NCBI GenBank assembly: GCA_016720805.1
Contig: JADKJZ010000005.1
Coordinates: 80,955-144,954 of the forward strand
Reading direction: 5' to 3'
Length of the DNA: 64,000 nucleotides
Origin: Gemmatimonadota bacterium
GTDB lineage: Bacteria > Gemmatimonadota > Gemmatimonadetes > Gemmatimonadales > GWC2-71-9
In this document: piece by piece, positions 33,414 to 41,886 of the stretch
How the letters are laid out: each line of letters starts with the position of its first letter
Position numbering within the stretch: the stretch's first letter is position 1
Notes under the pieces: model-generated
The model's database searches: none
Seen by the model: only the letters and a program-made list of their open reading frames with translations
Told to the model about the DNA's origin: nothing
Position numbers and translations under genes: made by a program

Positions 33414-33974
33414 ATGCATCCAGATCTCACCATCGTCACCAACCAACTCCTCGCCGCGCAGGCGGAGATCCATCGTCTCGCCGCGTCGGTCGACGAAACC
33501 ACCTGGGTGACCCGCCCCGCGCCGACGTCGTGGTCGATGAGCGAGTGCGTCGGGCACCTGACGCTGACCACGGAAGCCTTCCTGCCGGCGATGCGCGAGC
33601 AGTTGCAGCGGCCGGAATCGCGCGCGCGGCGCGCCCCGGCACGGATGCGGCGATCGTTCCTCGCGTGGATGCTCTGTCGGGCACTTGAACCGCCGGCGCG
33701 CCAGAAGTATCCGACGATCGCCGCGTTCGTCCCCGACGAAGCGATGCCGAAGGCGGAGACGCTGGCCGAGTATGATCGTTCGCAGGAGGCATTGCTCGCG
33801 ATGATCCGGTTGGGTGACGGCATCGACCTGACCCGCATCGAGCTGGTGTCGCCGTTCGATTCGCGGTTGCATTACTCGTTCTTCTCCGCGCTGCACATCG
33901 AGGCGGCCCACGCGCGCCGTCACATCTGGCAAGCCAACAAGGCCCGCGAGCGGCTTGGCGCGAAGGTGTCCTGA
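33414..33974 (+). CDS. DinB-family protein (DinB_2 type)
   Basis: This 186-residue four-helix protein has TRPAPTSWSMSECVGHLTLT, where the H of SECVGHL is the first metal ligand, and ALHIEAAHARRHIWQ with the second and third His. The family is linked to thiol-dependent transfer reactions; the substrate is unknown. Its stop overlaps the next DinB-like gene (TGATG). ATG 33414 is chosen because upstream sequence is repeat DNA. Confidence 0.85.
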   Translation: MHPDLTIVTNQLLAAQAEIHRLAASVDETTWVTRPAPTSWSMSECVGHLTLTTEAFLPAMREQLQRPESRARRAPARMRRSFLAWMLCRALEPPARQKYPTIAAFVPDEAMPKAETLAEYDRSQEALLAMIRLGDGIDLTRIELVSPFDSRLHYSFFSALHIEAAHARRHIWQANKARERLGAKVS

Positions 33975-34480
33975 TGATGATCGATGCCATCCGGCGCTGC
34001 GTGCGCCGCGACCTCGACACCCTGGCGGCCGAACTCGCCGCCTATCCCGATGACGCCGCCATGTGGGCGCTCCCCGCCGGCGCACCGAACAGTGCCGGAA
34101 CGCTCACGCTGCATCTCGCCGGCAACCTGCGCCATTTCATCGGGGCCACGTTGGGTGACACCGGCTATGTCCGCGATCGGGAGCGCGAATTCTCCACCCG
34201 CGATGTCCCGCGCGAGGAGCTGTTCACGCTGATCACCACGACGCGGACCGAGGTCGACGCGACCCTCGCCGCGCTCGATCCCGCCTTCGTCGACGTGCCG
34301 TATCCGCTGCCGCTCCCCTTCTCCGATCCGACACAGGGCCATGTGATCCCCACCGGCCGCTTCCTGGTGCATCTCGCCACCCACCTCGCCTATCACCTCG
34401 GGCAGGTCGACTTCCATCGGCGGCTCAGCACCGGAAACGGCGCGAGCGTTGGCAGCCAGGGGCTCTCCGCGCTCTTCTGA
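33974..34480 (+). CDS. DinB-superfamily protein (DUF1572-like)
   Basis: This 168-residue protein contains PNSAGTLTLHLAGNLRHFIG, a FSTRDVPREELF loop and FLVHLATHLAYHLGQVDFHRR, so it keeps three His positions expected for a DinB metal site. It is coupled by overlap to the preceding DinB gene, but the two are not close copies. The function is unknown. Confidence 0.8.
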   Translation: MMIDAIRRCVRRDLDTLAAELAAYPDDAAMWALPAGAPNSAGTLTLHLAGNLRHFIGATLGDTGYVRDREREFSTRDVPREELFTLITTTRTEVDATLAALDPAFVDVPYPLPLPFSDPTQGHVIPTGRFLVHLATHLAYHLGQVDFHRRLSTGNGASVGSQGLSALF

Positions 34481-34537
34481 CCGCGGGCTGGCGCTGAGGA
34501 GGGGACGATCACCCGACGCGTTGAATCGCCGCGGCGC

Positions 34538-34543
34538 TAGATT
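34538..34543 (+). promoter_or_regulatory. -10 candidate TAGATT
   Basis: TAGATT lies 33 nt before the GTG at 34571, and a GGAG ribosome site follows. Confidence 0.35.
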
Positions 34544-34570
34544 TCCGATGTCCCTCACCGGAGCCCTGCC

Positions 34571-34852
34571 GTGGTCACCGCCGTCATCCTCTTCACCGTC
34601 GCCCGTGAACACATCAAGGAAGTCGCCGAGCAACTCGCGGCGATGCCTGAAGTGAGTGATGTCTTTTCCGTCGCGGGGAAGTTCGACCTCGTCGCGATCG
34701 TCCGCGTGCACGCCAACGAGGACCTCGCCGACCTGGTCACCGACCGGATGGTCCGGCTCACCGGCATCAAGGAGACCGAGACGCTGATCGCGTTCCGCGC
34801 CTATTCGCGGAAGGACATCGAGGCGGGGTTCTCGCTCGGCGCCGGAGATTGA
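34571..34852 (+). CDS. Lrp/AsnC ligand-binding (RAM) domain protein, no HTH
   Basis: This 93-residue protein is only the RAM/AsnC effector domain: AVILFTVAREHIKEVAEQLAAMPEVSDVFSVAGKFDLVAIVRV. It lacks a DNA-binding part. Stand-alone RAM proteins bind amino acids and may modify full-length Lrp proteins or enzymes. GTG at 34571 has a GGAG site. Heptamer array 10 begins at the base after the stop. Confidence 0.85.
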   Translation: MVTAVILFTVAREHIKEVAEQLAAMPEVSDVFSVAGKFDLVAIVRVHANEDLADLVTDRMVRLTGIKETETLIAFRAYSRKDIEAGFSLGAGD

Positions 34853-34887
34853 GTCATCGATCATCGATGATCGATCATCGATCATCG
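34853..34887. repeat. Heptamer array 10 (ATCATCG / ATGATCG)
   Basis: Five contiguous 7-bp units lie directly after the stop of the RAM gene. The unit is itself nearly palindromic, so the run can fold on itself. Confidence 0.85.
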
Positions 34888-34902
34888 ATACGGAGATGTG
34901 TC

Positions 34903-36189
34903 GTGAATACAGGGTGGGAAGCACGCGCCGTCTCGGCGGACGAAGTGGTCCGGCAGCTGTCCAGTCACAGCAACGTCTTCCTGCACGGCGCCTCGGCGAC
35001 GCCGACGGCACTGGTCGAGGCGATGACGGCGCGTGGTGACCTAGAGGGCGTGAAGTTGTGGCACCTGCACCTCGCGGGGCCGCTGCCATTCCTGGCGCCG
35101 CAGTATGCCGAGCAGTTCCGCTCGGTGTCGCTCTTCACCGGCGCGGCGTGTCGCGAGCCGGTGGCCGCCGGGCGCGCCGACTATGTCCCGATCTTCCTCT
35201 CCGATATTCCGTCGCTTTTCACCAGCGGTGACGTGCCGCTCGATGTCGCGATGGTGCAGCTCTCGCCGCCCGACGCGCATGGCTTCTGCACCCTCGGCCC
35301 GTCGGTCGACACGGCGCGTGCCGCCGTCGATTCCGCGCGGATCGTGATCGCCGAGATCAATCGGCAGATGCCGCGGACGCACGGCAACGCGCTGGTGCCG
35401 CTGTCGCGCCTGAGCGCGTTCACGATCACCGATCGGCCGCTGCACGAGCACGCGCCCGACACGGAGAATCCGGTCACGGCGCAGATCGGCGAATTGATCG
35501 CCGACCTCGTCGGTGACGGCGCCACGCTGCAGATGGGGATCGGTGCGATTCCCGACGCCGTGCTCGCGCGGCTCTTCGGCAAGCACGATCTGGGCGTGCA
35601 CACGGAGATGTTCTCCGACCGGCTGGTCGACCTGGTCGAGGCCGGCGTGATCACCAATCGATTCAAGCCAACGCAGACCGGGCGGATCTCGACCTCCTTC
35701 GTCACCGGGACGCGGCGGCTCTTCGACTTCATCGATGACAATCCGCTGGTGCACTTCCACGGCTGCGACTGGACCAACGACACCCAGCTGATCTGCAAGA
35801 TGCCGGGGATGACCGCCATCAACTCGGCCATTCAGGTCGACCTGACCGGCCAGGTGAATGCCGATTCGATGGGGCACCGGATCTATTCCGGGATCGGTGG
35901 GCAGATGGACTTCATCCGGGGGGCGGCCCGCGCGCCGCATGGCAAGGCGATCATCGCCCTGCCGGCGACGGCGGCCGGCGGAACGGTCTCGCGGATTGCG
36001 GCCGAGCTGAGCCCGGGGGCCGGGGTGGTCACCACTCGGGGGCACGTCCACTGGGTCGTGACCGAGTTCGGGGCGGTGAACCTCCACGGCAAGACCCTCC
36101 GGGAGCGGGGGGAGCTGCTCATTTCGATCGCCCACCCCGATTTCCGGGCCGACCTGCTGGCGGCGCACCGGAGTAGGGTGGCGGGGTAG
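34903..36189 (+). CDS. Acetyl-CoA hydrolase/transferase (4-hydroxybutyrate CoA-transferase type)
   Basis: This 428-residue enzyme has the family features LQMGIGAIPDAVL, HTEMFSD with the catalytic Glu that forms the thioester, GCDWTNDTQLICKMPGM-like substrate loop and GIGGQMDFIRGA for CoA binding. It transfers CoA between acyl groups. The acceptor could be 4-hydroxybutyrate, propionate or acetate. GTG 34903 is chosen as the first start after array 10, with an AGGAG-like site. Confidence 0.88.
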   Translation: MNTGWEARAVSADEVVRQLSSHSNVFLHGASATPTALVEAMTARGDLEGVKLWHLHLAGPLPFLAPQYAEQFRSVSLFTGAACREPVAAGRADYVPIFLSDIPSLFTSGDVPLDVAMVQLSPPDAHGFCTLGPSVDTARAAVDSARIVIAEINRQMPRTHGNALVPLSRLSAFTITDRPLHEHAPDTENPVTAQIGELIADLVGDGATLQMGIGAIPDAVLARLFGKHDLGVHTEMFSDRLVDLVEAGVITNRFKPTQTGRISTSFVTGTRRLFDFIDDNPLVHFHGCDWTNDTQLICKMPGMTAINSAIQVDLTGQVNADSMGHRIYSGIGGQMDFIRGAARAPHGKAIIALPATAAGGTVSRIAAELSPGAGVVTTRGHVHWVVTEFGAVNLHGKTLRERGELLISIAHPDFRADLLAAHRSRVAG

Positions 36190-36193
36190 ACGC

Positions 36194-36221
36194 GTGACCA
36201 GTGACCAGTGACCAGTGACCA
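36194..36221. repeat. Heptamer array 11 (GTGACCA x 4)
   Basis: Four perfect GTGACCA units lie five bases after the CoA-transferase stop. No opposed arm is visible. Confidence 0.92.
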
Positions 36222-36273
36222 GGTGGCCGCAGCCGCTGGCCGGCCCTGCCTTCCCCCAAGCCCCTCCGGATGC

Positions 36274-36279
36274 TACTTT
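36274..36279 (+). promoter_or_regulatory. -10 candidate TACTTT for tRNA-Phe
   Basis: TACTTT ends 13 bases before the tRNA 5' end, the expected place for a -10. Confidence 0.45.
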
Positions 36280-36291
36280 CCGCCCCGGTCC

Positions 36292-36364
36292 GGCCAGGTA
36301 GCTCAGTTGGTAGAGCACGTGACTGAAAATCACGGTGTCGGGGGTTCAATTCCCTCTCTGGCCA
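36292..36364 (+). tRNA. tRNA-Phe (anticodon GAA)
   Basis: All four arms fold: acceptor GGCCAGG pairs with TCTGGCC (one G-T), a D-arm GCTC...GAGC, anticodon stem CGTGA/TCACG with loop CTGAAAA giving anticodon GAA, and the T-arm with GGTTCAATTCC. The 3' CCA is not encoded. Confidence 0.97.
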
Positions 36365-36367
36365 CTG

Positions 36368-36398
36368 AACGGCACTCCTCTCGGGGGGTGCCGTTTGT
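36368..36398 (+). terminator. Hairpin terminator after tRNA-Phe
   Basis: AACGGCAC (36368-36375) pairs with GTGCCGTT (36388-36395) four bases after the tRNA, followed by a short T-rich TTGT stretch. Confidence 0.7.
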
Positions 36399-36702
36399 AT
36401 TCGAGAAGCGAACAGGCGAACGGCGCGATGACCTGTCCGACGATCGACGGTCCCGATGATCGATCGCCCGGCGAGACGGGCCCAGGCCGGCCCGCCGACC
36501 CGCGGGGATTCCGCATTCCTGCGATGCATGCAGGGCCGCGCTGCGCCGCCCGGAGCCAGTCCGGGAGCCGGCCAACCCCTTGCCCAGCCTTCGGATATGC
36601 CCCCGTGACCAGTTTGGTATCGTCCTTGCCTTGCGGAGTGGTGAACCGGACGGTAGCCTAGGGTCCGAAGCACGCCCCAACAATTCGACGAGTGTCTGGA
36701 TT

Positions 36703-37452
36703 ATGTCTACCTCCGCCGCCTATCGGCGTCGGTGCACAGCCTGCGGCGCCACGGCGCTCGAGGTTGCGACCCGGTGTCCCCGCTGCAGTGAAGCGATGCC
36801 CAACCGCGATGACTGCGGCCAGCTGCTCAAGTTCTGGGGCTGCCGGGGCTGTCACACGCTCAATACACCGACCGACATCGCCTGTCAGCACTGCGCGGCA
36901 CCGCGCGAAGCCGCCAACTCGCCCCGCCGTGTCATGCTCGGAATCGCCGCCGTCGCCGCCGTGGCCCTCTTCACCGTCGTCGGCGTGAAGAACTGGCCCG
37001 CCGCCCAGGCCGCCGCGAAGCTCGCCGCCACGACCCAGACACCGACTGCCACACCCGCGGCATCGATCACCCCGCCGACTGCAGCGCCGATCACCACGCC
37101 GGTCGTCACCACGCCTGCGCCGCCACCACCCCCGCCGTCTGGCACCATGATCGCCGCGATGCAGACGGAAACGCAGCAGACCATCGTCGCCGCGCCGCCG
37201 TCGGCCATCGCCGTGAGCGAAGTCGTCCGCACGTCACCACCGCAGACCGACGTGCCGCCGTCGACCGCACTCGTCTCGGTGAAGTGGGTCAACGTCCGCA
37301 CCGCCCCGATGCCCGGCGCCGCCATCCTCGGCGTCATCAAGCCGCAGACCACCGTCGTCGTCCTCGCCTCGCAAGACGGCTGGGTCCGCGTGAAGTCGGA
37401 CTCGCTGACGGGGTGGGTGTATGGGCAGGGAGTGGCGGAGGCGAGAGGATGA
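36703..37452 (+). CDS. Zinc-ribbon plus SH3 membrane protein
   Basis: This 249-residue protein has three CxxC pairs (RRCTACGA, RCPRCSEA, WGCRGCHT/CQHCAAP) forming N-terminal zinc ribbons, one membrane helix (VMLGIAAVAAVALFTVVGV, about 75-95), a Thr/Pro-rich linker, and a C-terminal bacterial SH3 domain (VKWVNVRTAPMPGAAILGVIK...GWVYGQGVAE). SH3 domains of this kind bind cell wall. The TGA stop sits inside a GATGATG unit. Confidence 0.8.
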   Translation: MSTSAAYRRRCTACGATALEVATRCPRCSEAMPNRDDCGQLLKFWGCRGCHTLNTPTDIACQHCAAPREAANSPRRVMLGIAAVAAVALFTVVGVKNWPAAQAAAKLAATTQTPTATPAASITPPTAAPITTPVVTTPAPPPPPPSGTMIAAMQTETQQTIVAAPPSAIAVSEVVRTSPPQTDVPPSTALVSVKWVNVRTAPMPGAAILGVIKPQTTVVVLASQDGWVRVKSDSLTGWVYGQGVAEARG

Positions 37453-37551
37453 TGGCTCGAAGAGAGAAGCGAAGCGGGGTGTCGACGGGAATCTCTCCGT
37501 GCAGCCACGCCGTTCGTTTATCCATCATCTATCATCCATCATCCATCATCC
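37446..37551. repeat. Heptamer array 12 (ATCATCC right arm, degenerate left)
   Basis: Four right units (ATCATCT then ATCATCC three times, 37524-37551) face one left GATGATG at 37449. The left end carries the stop of the SH3 gene, and the array ends two bases before the stop of the galM-like gene. Confidence 0.75.
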
Positions 37552-37553
37552 CA

Positions 37554-38723
37554 TCACTTCACCACCCCAAACACAAAGATCGTCCTGCTCATATGCGTCG
37601 TCCCCGGCCTCAGGATCGTGCTCGGGAAGTTCGGCTGATTGGGCGAATCCGGGTAATGCTGCGTCTCGAGGCAGAAAGCGCCGCGGTAGGGATAGACGAT
37701 ACCGCCCTTCCCCTTGATGGTGCCGTCGAGGAAGTTGCCGGTGTAGAACTGCACCCCCGGTTCGGTGGACGAGACGTCCATCGTGCGGCCGGTGGTGGGC
37801 TCGCTCACGTGCGCCACGTGGACCAGGCCCGGTATGGCGCGGCGCACGACGAAGTTGTGGTCGTAGCCGCCGCCGAAGCGGATCTGCTGGTCGTCGGCGC
37901 CGATCCGCGCGCCGATCGCCGTCGGCGTGCGGAAGTCGAACGGCGTCCCGGTCACGTCGGCGAGTTTGCCGGTGGGGATCAGCGTCGTGTCGACCGGGGT
38001 CATGCTGTCGGCGTCGAGCGTGAGGACGTGGCCAAGGATGTCGCCACCGGGGCCGGCGAGGTTGAAGTACGAATGGTTGGTGACGTTGATGGGCGTCGGC
38101 TTGTCGCTGTACGCTTCGTAGTCGATCACCAGCTCGTTCCGCTCGTTCATCACCTGATAGGTCACCTTGACGGTCACGGCGCCCGGGTACCCCTCCTCGC
38201 CATCGGGTGAGACGTAGGTGAACATCACGCCGGTGGTGCTGTCGGTCTGCACCAGCTTGGGTTCCCACATCACCTTGTCGAAGCCCCGTATGCCGCCATG
38301 CAGCGCATTCACGCCGTTGTTGACGGCCAGGGTGTACTGCTTGCCATCGAGCGTGAAGCGCCCCTTGGCGATCCGGTTGCCGTACCGGCCCACCACCGCG
38401 CCGAAGTAGGGCGACTCCTTCACGTAGCCGGCGACGGAATCGAAGCCGAGGACCACGTCGCCGAGGACACCCTTGGCGTCGGGGACCTTGATCGACTGGA
38501 TGATCGCGCCGTAGGTCATGGCGCGGACCTCCATCCCGTTCCCGTTCGTGATGGTGAAGACCTCGACCGGCTTCCCGCCGGGGGCGGTGTCGAGTGGGGC
38601 TCGGCCGATCACCGATGGCTTGATCACGGGCGTCTCGTCATTGGGAGCATCGGGCTTGGCGCAGGCCGTGGCCACCAGCAGAATCGCGGGGAGGGCGGCG
38701 CGGCGGAATTGGGCAGTGGTCAT
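37554..38723 (-). CDS. Aldose 1-epimerase (mutarotase), lipoprotein
   Basis: The enzyme interconverts alpha and beta anomers of sugars. A lipobox (LLVATACAK) at the N-terminus anchors it outside the inner membrane. GalM signatures are GYVKESPYFGAVVGRYGNRIAKGRF, LHGG in NNGVNALHGGIRGFD (first His), NHSYFNLAG (second His) and a GAFCLETQHYPDSPN segment with the catalytic Glu. It overlaps the GH2 gene stop by four bases, so both act on the same saccharide stream. Confidence 0.92.
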   Translation of the reverse strand: MTTAQFRRAALPAILLVATACAKPDAPNDETPVIKPSVIGRAPLDTAPGGKPVEVFTITNGNGMEVRAMTYGAIIQSIKVPDAKGVLGDVVLGFDSVAGYVKESPYFGAVVGRYGNRIAKGRFTLDGKQYTLAVNNGVNALHGGIRGFDKVMWEPKLVQTDSTTGVMFTYVSPDGEEGYPGAVTVKVTYQVMNERNELVIDYEAYSDKPTPINVTNHSYFNLAGPGGDILGHVLTLDADSMTPVDTTLIPTGKLADVTGTPFDFRTPTAIGARIGADDQQIRFGGGYDHNFVVRRAIPGLVHVAHVSEPTTGRTMDVSSTEPGVQFYTGNFLDGTIKGKGGIVYPYRGAFCLETQHYPDSPNQPNFPSTILRPGTTHMSRTIFVFGVVK

Positions 38724-40951
38724 GGTGTGATCACCTCGTCGAGGCCCAGGTCGATGTACTGCCCGCCCCTGGTCTGGCGGACGTGGACGGCAAGCACGTT
38801 GCGGCCCGCCTTGAGGGCGCCGCGCGCCGTGGCGTCGAGTGGCACGCGCTGGTAGCCGGAGCTGTAGCCACTGAAGGTCGCCACCAGCTTCCCATTCAGG
38901 TAGACGACGGCATCCTCGTCATGATGGACATACCAGTGTGGCGCCACCAGCGCGGCGCTCGTGAGCGTGAAGCTGCGCCGAAGCCAGAGATCGTTGGTGG
39001 TCCACGGGGTGCGGATCACCGCGCCAGGTGTCCCGGCCTTCCCGAAGCCGCCGATTCCCGCCTGCCACGCCGCATCGTTGAAGCGAACCGCGAACCAGTC
39101 GGCCGCCGGCGCGGTGGTGGTGTAGCGCCACGGCTGCCCGGCAGCCTGCGACGTCGGCACCACCCGCCGGATGCGCGACGGCGGACCGTAGAGCTGCTTC
39201 GACGACGCGATCGCATCGGGGAGCAGTTTGATGATGCTCCGGTCATAGGTCATCAACCCGTTGACCTCGATCTCGACGTCGCTGGTCTGCGTGTAGACCG
39301 CTGCCGAGAGGCCGTCATCGATCAGGAACTTGAGCTGGTGCATCAGCTCGGCGTACGCGGTGCTCAACGCGCGCCCATCGGTGTAGCTCTTGTAGCCCCA
39401 GTTGTCCTTGGCGAGCCAGGTGTGCCCGGCGAGCGGGAGGCCGAGGCCGCCGAACTCGCCGAGGACCGCGGCCCGGTTTGGCTCGAGCGCCGGCATTCCG
39501 GGGCCCGGATAACTGTGCACGTCGGAGACGTCGCCGACCTTCATGTCGGTCCACCCCGAGGCGTTGTTCACCAATCGTGATGGGTCGTACGCCTTGACCC
39601 ACGCGACGGTCTTCTCGGTGTCGTGCTGCCCCCATCCCTCGTTGAACGGCACCCACATCACGATCGACGTGAAGGAGCGCAGCGCATCGAGTTCCGCCTG
39701 CAGCTCCTTCGCGAACGCCGCCCGCGATTCCGGCGTCTTGTTGTCGCCGCTCGGCATGTCCTGCCACACCAGGATGCCGAGCGAGTCGGCCATGTGATAC
39801 CAGCGCGCCGGCTCGACCTTCACATGCTTGCGGATCATGTTGAAGCCGAGCGCCTTGGTGGTCACGAGGTCGTAGAGCATCGCGTGATCGGTCGGCGGCG
39901 TGTAGAGGCCGTCGGGCCACCATCCCTGGTCGAGCGGGCCGTACTGGAAGAGCGGTTGGTTGTTGAAGAAGAGCCGGGTGACACCCTTGGCGTCCTTGCC
40001 GAGCGCGATCTTCCGGATGCCGACCTGCGAGGTGACCCGGTCGAACTCCACATCGCGGCTCTGCACGGTCACCAGGAGGTCGTAGCGAAACGGGTCGCTC
40101 GGCGACCAGGGCCGCACCTTGGGGATCTTCACCACCACGTCGCGACCGACCGGCTCGTGCGCCGTGGCCACGGTCACGCCACCACTCGACACGGTGACCG
40201 AGACCTCGAGGAACTCCGTGAGTCCAGCCACGACCGGGCGGATGCGCACGGTGCCGGCGTCGAGGTCGGGCGTGATCACCAAGTCCGTGATGTACACCGG
40301 CTGCACATACTCCAGCCACACCGTCTGCCAGATCCCGGTGACCGCAGTGTACCAGATGCTCTCGGGCTTGAGCACCTGCTTGCCGCGCGGCTGCGAGCCG
40401 TTGTCGGTGGGGTCCCAGACGGCGACGACCACTTCCTGGGTGCCGGAGGCGGTGAGTGCGTCGGTGATGTCGAACGAGAACGGGTCGTAGCCACCCTCAT
40501 GGGTGCCGACCTGTTTGCCGTTGACCCAGACGGTGGTCTGCCAGTCGACCGCGCCGAAGTGCAGCAGTATGCGGCTGTCGGTCGCCGGGGGCTCCATCCG
40601 TGTGCGTCCGGGCGCCACTGGCGTCGGCCGCGTGAAGTTGCGGCGATACCAGAGCTTCTGGTCCGGCGTCACGGCGCGCTGCACGCCGCTCAACTGCGAC
40701 TCGATCGGGTACGGCACCAGGATCGATCCGGTCCACGTGCTCGGGCGCGGGGCATCCTTCGGGGCGATCGCGTAGGCCCACGGTCCGTTGAGGTTCACCC
40801 AATTCTGACGCACCATCTGCGGCCGAGGATATTCCGGCAGCGGCATGACCTGCGAGACCGAATCGGCCCAGCGGGTGCGTAGCGTCGGCGCAGATTGCGC
40901 GGCGAGCGGCGGGGCGAACAGTGCCAGCACCAACAGGAACCTGCGACTCAT
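38720..40951 (-). CDS. Glycoside hydrolase family 2 beta-glycosidase
   Basis: This 743-residue exported enzyme (signal FLLVLALFAPPLAAQ) has a GH2 sugar-binding domain (about 60-200), an Ig-like domain, and the TIM barrel with acid/base Glu438 (VPFNEGWGQ) and nucleophile Glu499 (LGEFGG). A C-terminal beta domain (VHHDEDAVVYLNGKLVA) follows. It should hydrolyse beta-galactosides, beta-glucuronides or similar. ATG 40951 overlaps the end of the discoidin-type reading frame. Confidence 0.92.
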   Translation of the reverse strand: MSRRFLLVLALFAPPLAAQSAPTLRTRWADSVSQVMPLPEYPRPQMVRQNWVNLNGPWAYAIAPKDAPRPSTWTGSILVPYPIESQLSGVQRAVTPDQKLWYRRNFTRPTPVAPGRTRMEPPATDSRILLHFGAVDWQTTVWVNGKQVGTHEGGYDPFSFDITDALTASGTQEVVVAVWDPTDNGSQPRGKQVLKPESIWYTAVTGIWQTVWLEYVQPVYITDLVITPDLDAGTVRIRPVVAGLTEFLEVSVTVSSGGVTVATAHEPVGRDVVVKIPKVRPWSPSDPFRYDLLVTVQSRDVEFDRVTSQVGIRKIALGKDAKGVTRLFFNNQPLFQYGPLDQGWWPDGLYTPPTDHAMLYDLVTTKALGFNMIRKHVKVEPARWYHMADSLGILVWQDMPSGDNKTPESRAAFAKELQAELDALRSFTSIVMWVPFNEGWGQHDTEKTVAWVKAYDPSRLVNNASGWTDMKVGDVSDVHSYPGPGMPALEPNRAAVLGEFGGLGLPLAGHTWLAKDNWGYKSYTDGRALSTAYAELMHQLKFLIDDGLSAAVYTQTSDVEIEVNGLMTYDRSIIKLLPDAIASSKQLYGPPSRIRRVVPTSQAAGQPWRYTTTAPAADWFAVRFNDAAWQAGIGGFGKAGTPGAVIRTPWTTNDLWLRRSFTLTSAALVAPHWYVHHDEDAVVYLNGKLVATFSGYSSGYQRVPLDATARGALKAGRNVLAVHVRQTRGGQYIDLGLDEVITP

Positions 40952-41886
40952 TGCCCTGCCTCCAGGATGCGGATCTCGGTCATCCCGCTGACGGCGGGAA
41001 GATTGTGGGTGAAGCGGACGCGAACCTTGTTCGTGGTGACCGGCATGATCGTCACCGTGTTGACCATCGACACCGCCGGTTCGGCGGGCACCTGCGCGTG
41101 CACCATCGCGTCGCGCCAGTCGGTGCCATCCCAGTACTGGATGGTGACCCGCTTCGGCGCCTTCACGCCGCGGCCGTCTCCCCATAAGTACAGCTCGACC
41201 GAGCCGATCTTCGCCGCGCGCTGGAAGTCGAGCTCGACCCAGTCCATCGCATTCGAAGATCCGAATGCCGTCCAGCGATTGCGCGACGCCCGCGTGAAGG
41301 CCACGGCCATGTCGTTCACTTCGCTCACCTTGTCGAAATTGGACGTGAACGACGCGCTGACCGCCGCGCCCCAGGCGAGGTTCGGCGATGGCGTCTTCGG
41401 TGCACTCAGCGGCAGCGGCGCATTGCTCCATGCCTCGACCTCTGCGAGTCCGACCGACACCCCCTTCCTCGGCGTAAAGGTCACGCGGAGTTTCGAGGTC
41501 GTGGTGTTGATGAGCCTGGTACGGTTGGCCTGCCGCCCCGTCGGCGGGACGAAGATGCGCGGCATCGCCACCGGTGCCCAGCGGCCGTTCTGCCACGCCT
41601 CGATGCGGTAAGACGCCGGCGGCTTGGCCCCGGCCGAGTCGTCGAGGAAGTAGAGCGCCACCTCGTGCACTGGGCGCGGCTCGCCGAAGTCGACGACGAT
41701 CCAGTCGGTGGCGTTCGGCGACCCGGCCGTGGTCCACCGATTCGGCGGCGCCTGGTGATACCAGATCTGCCCGTCGTTGAGCCAGTGCGGCGAGGTTCCC
41801 GGTGCGGAGTAGGAGGTGGTGACCAGCGGGTATGCGCGAGCACCGTTGTTCACCGCGAGGTTCACGTCGCGCGGCTGGCTCTCTTG
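40948..41886 (-). pseudogene. Discoidin-like C-terminal part of a split glycosidase gene
   Basis: This frame encodes two F5/8 type C-like (discoidin) domains: NLAVNNGARAYPLVTTSYSAPGTS...WIVVDFGEPRPVHEVALYFLDD, and a second ending VRVRFTHNLPAVSGMTEIRILEAGQ. It has no start codon of its own and continues, in another frame, the glycosidase gene at 41862-43511. Related proteins carry both parts in one chain. A net change of one base gained or two lost near 41890-41990 would restore the fusion. Confidence 0.75.

Noticed and set aside
34849..34902. Upstream in-frame ATG for the CoA-transferase gene
   Set aside because: The added residues (SHRSSMIDHRSS) are the translation of a heptamer array. The GTG at 34903 has a ribosome site and begins the family sequence.
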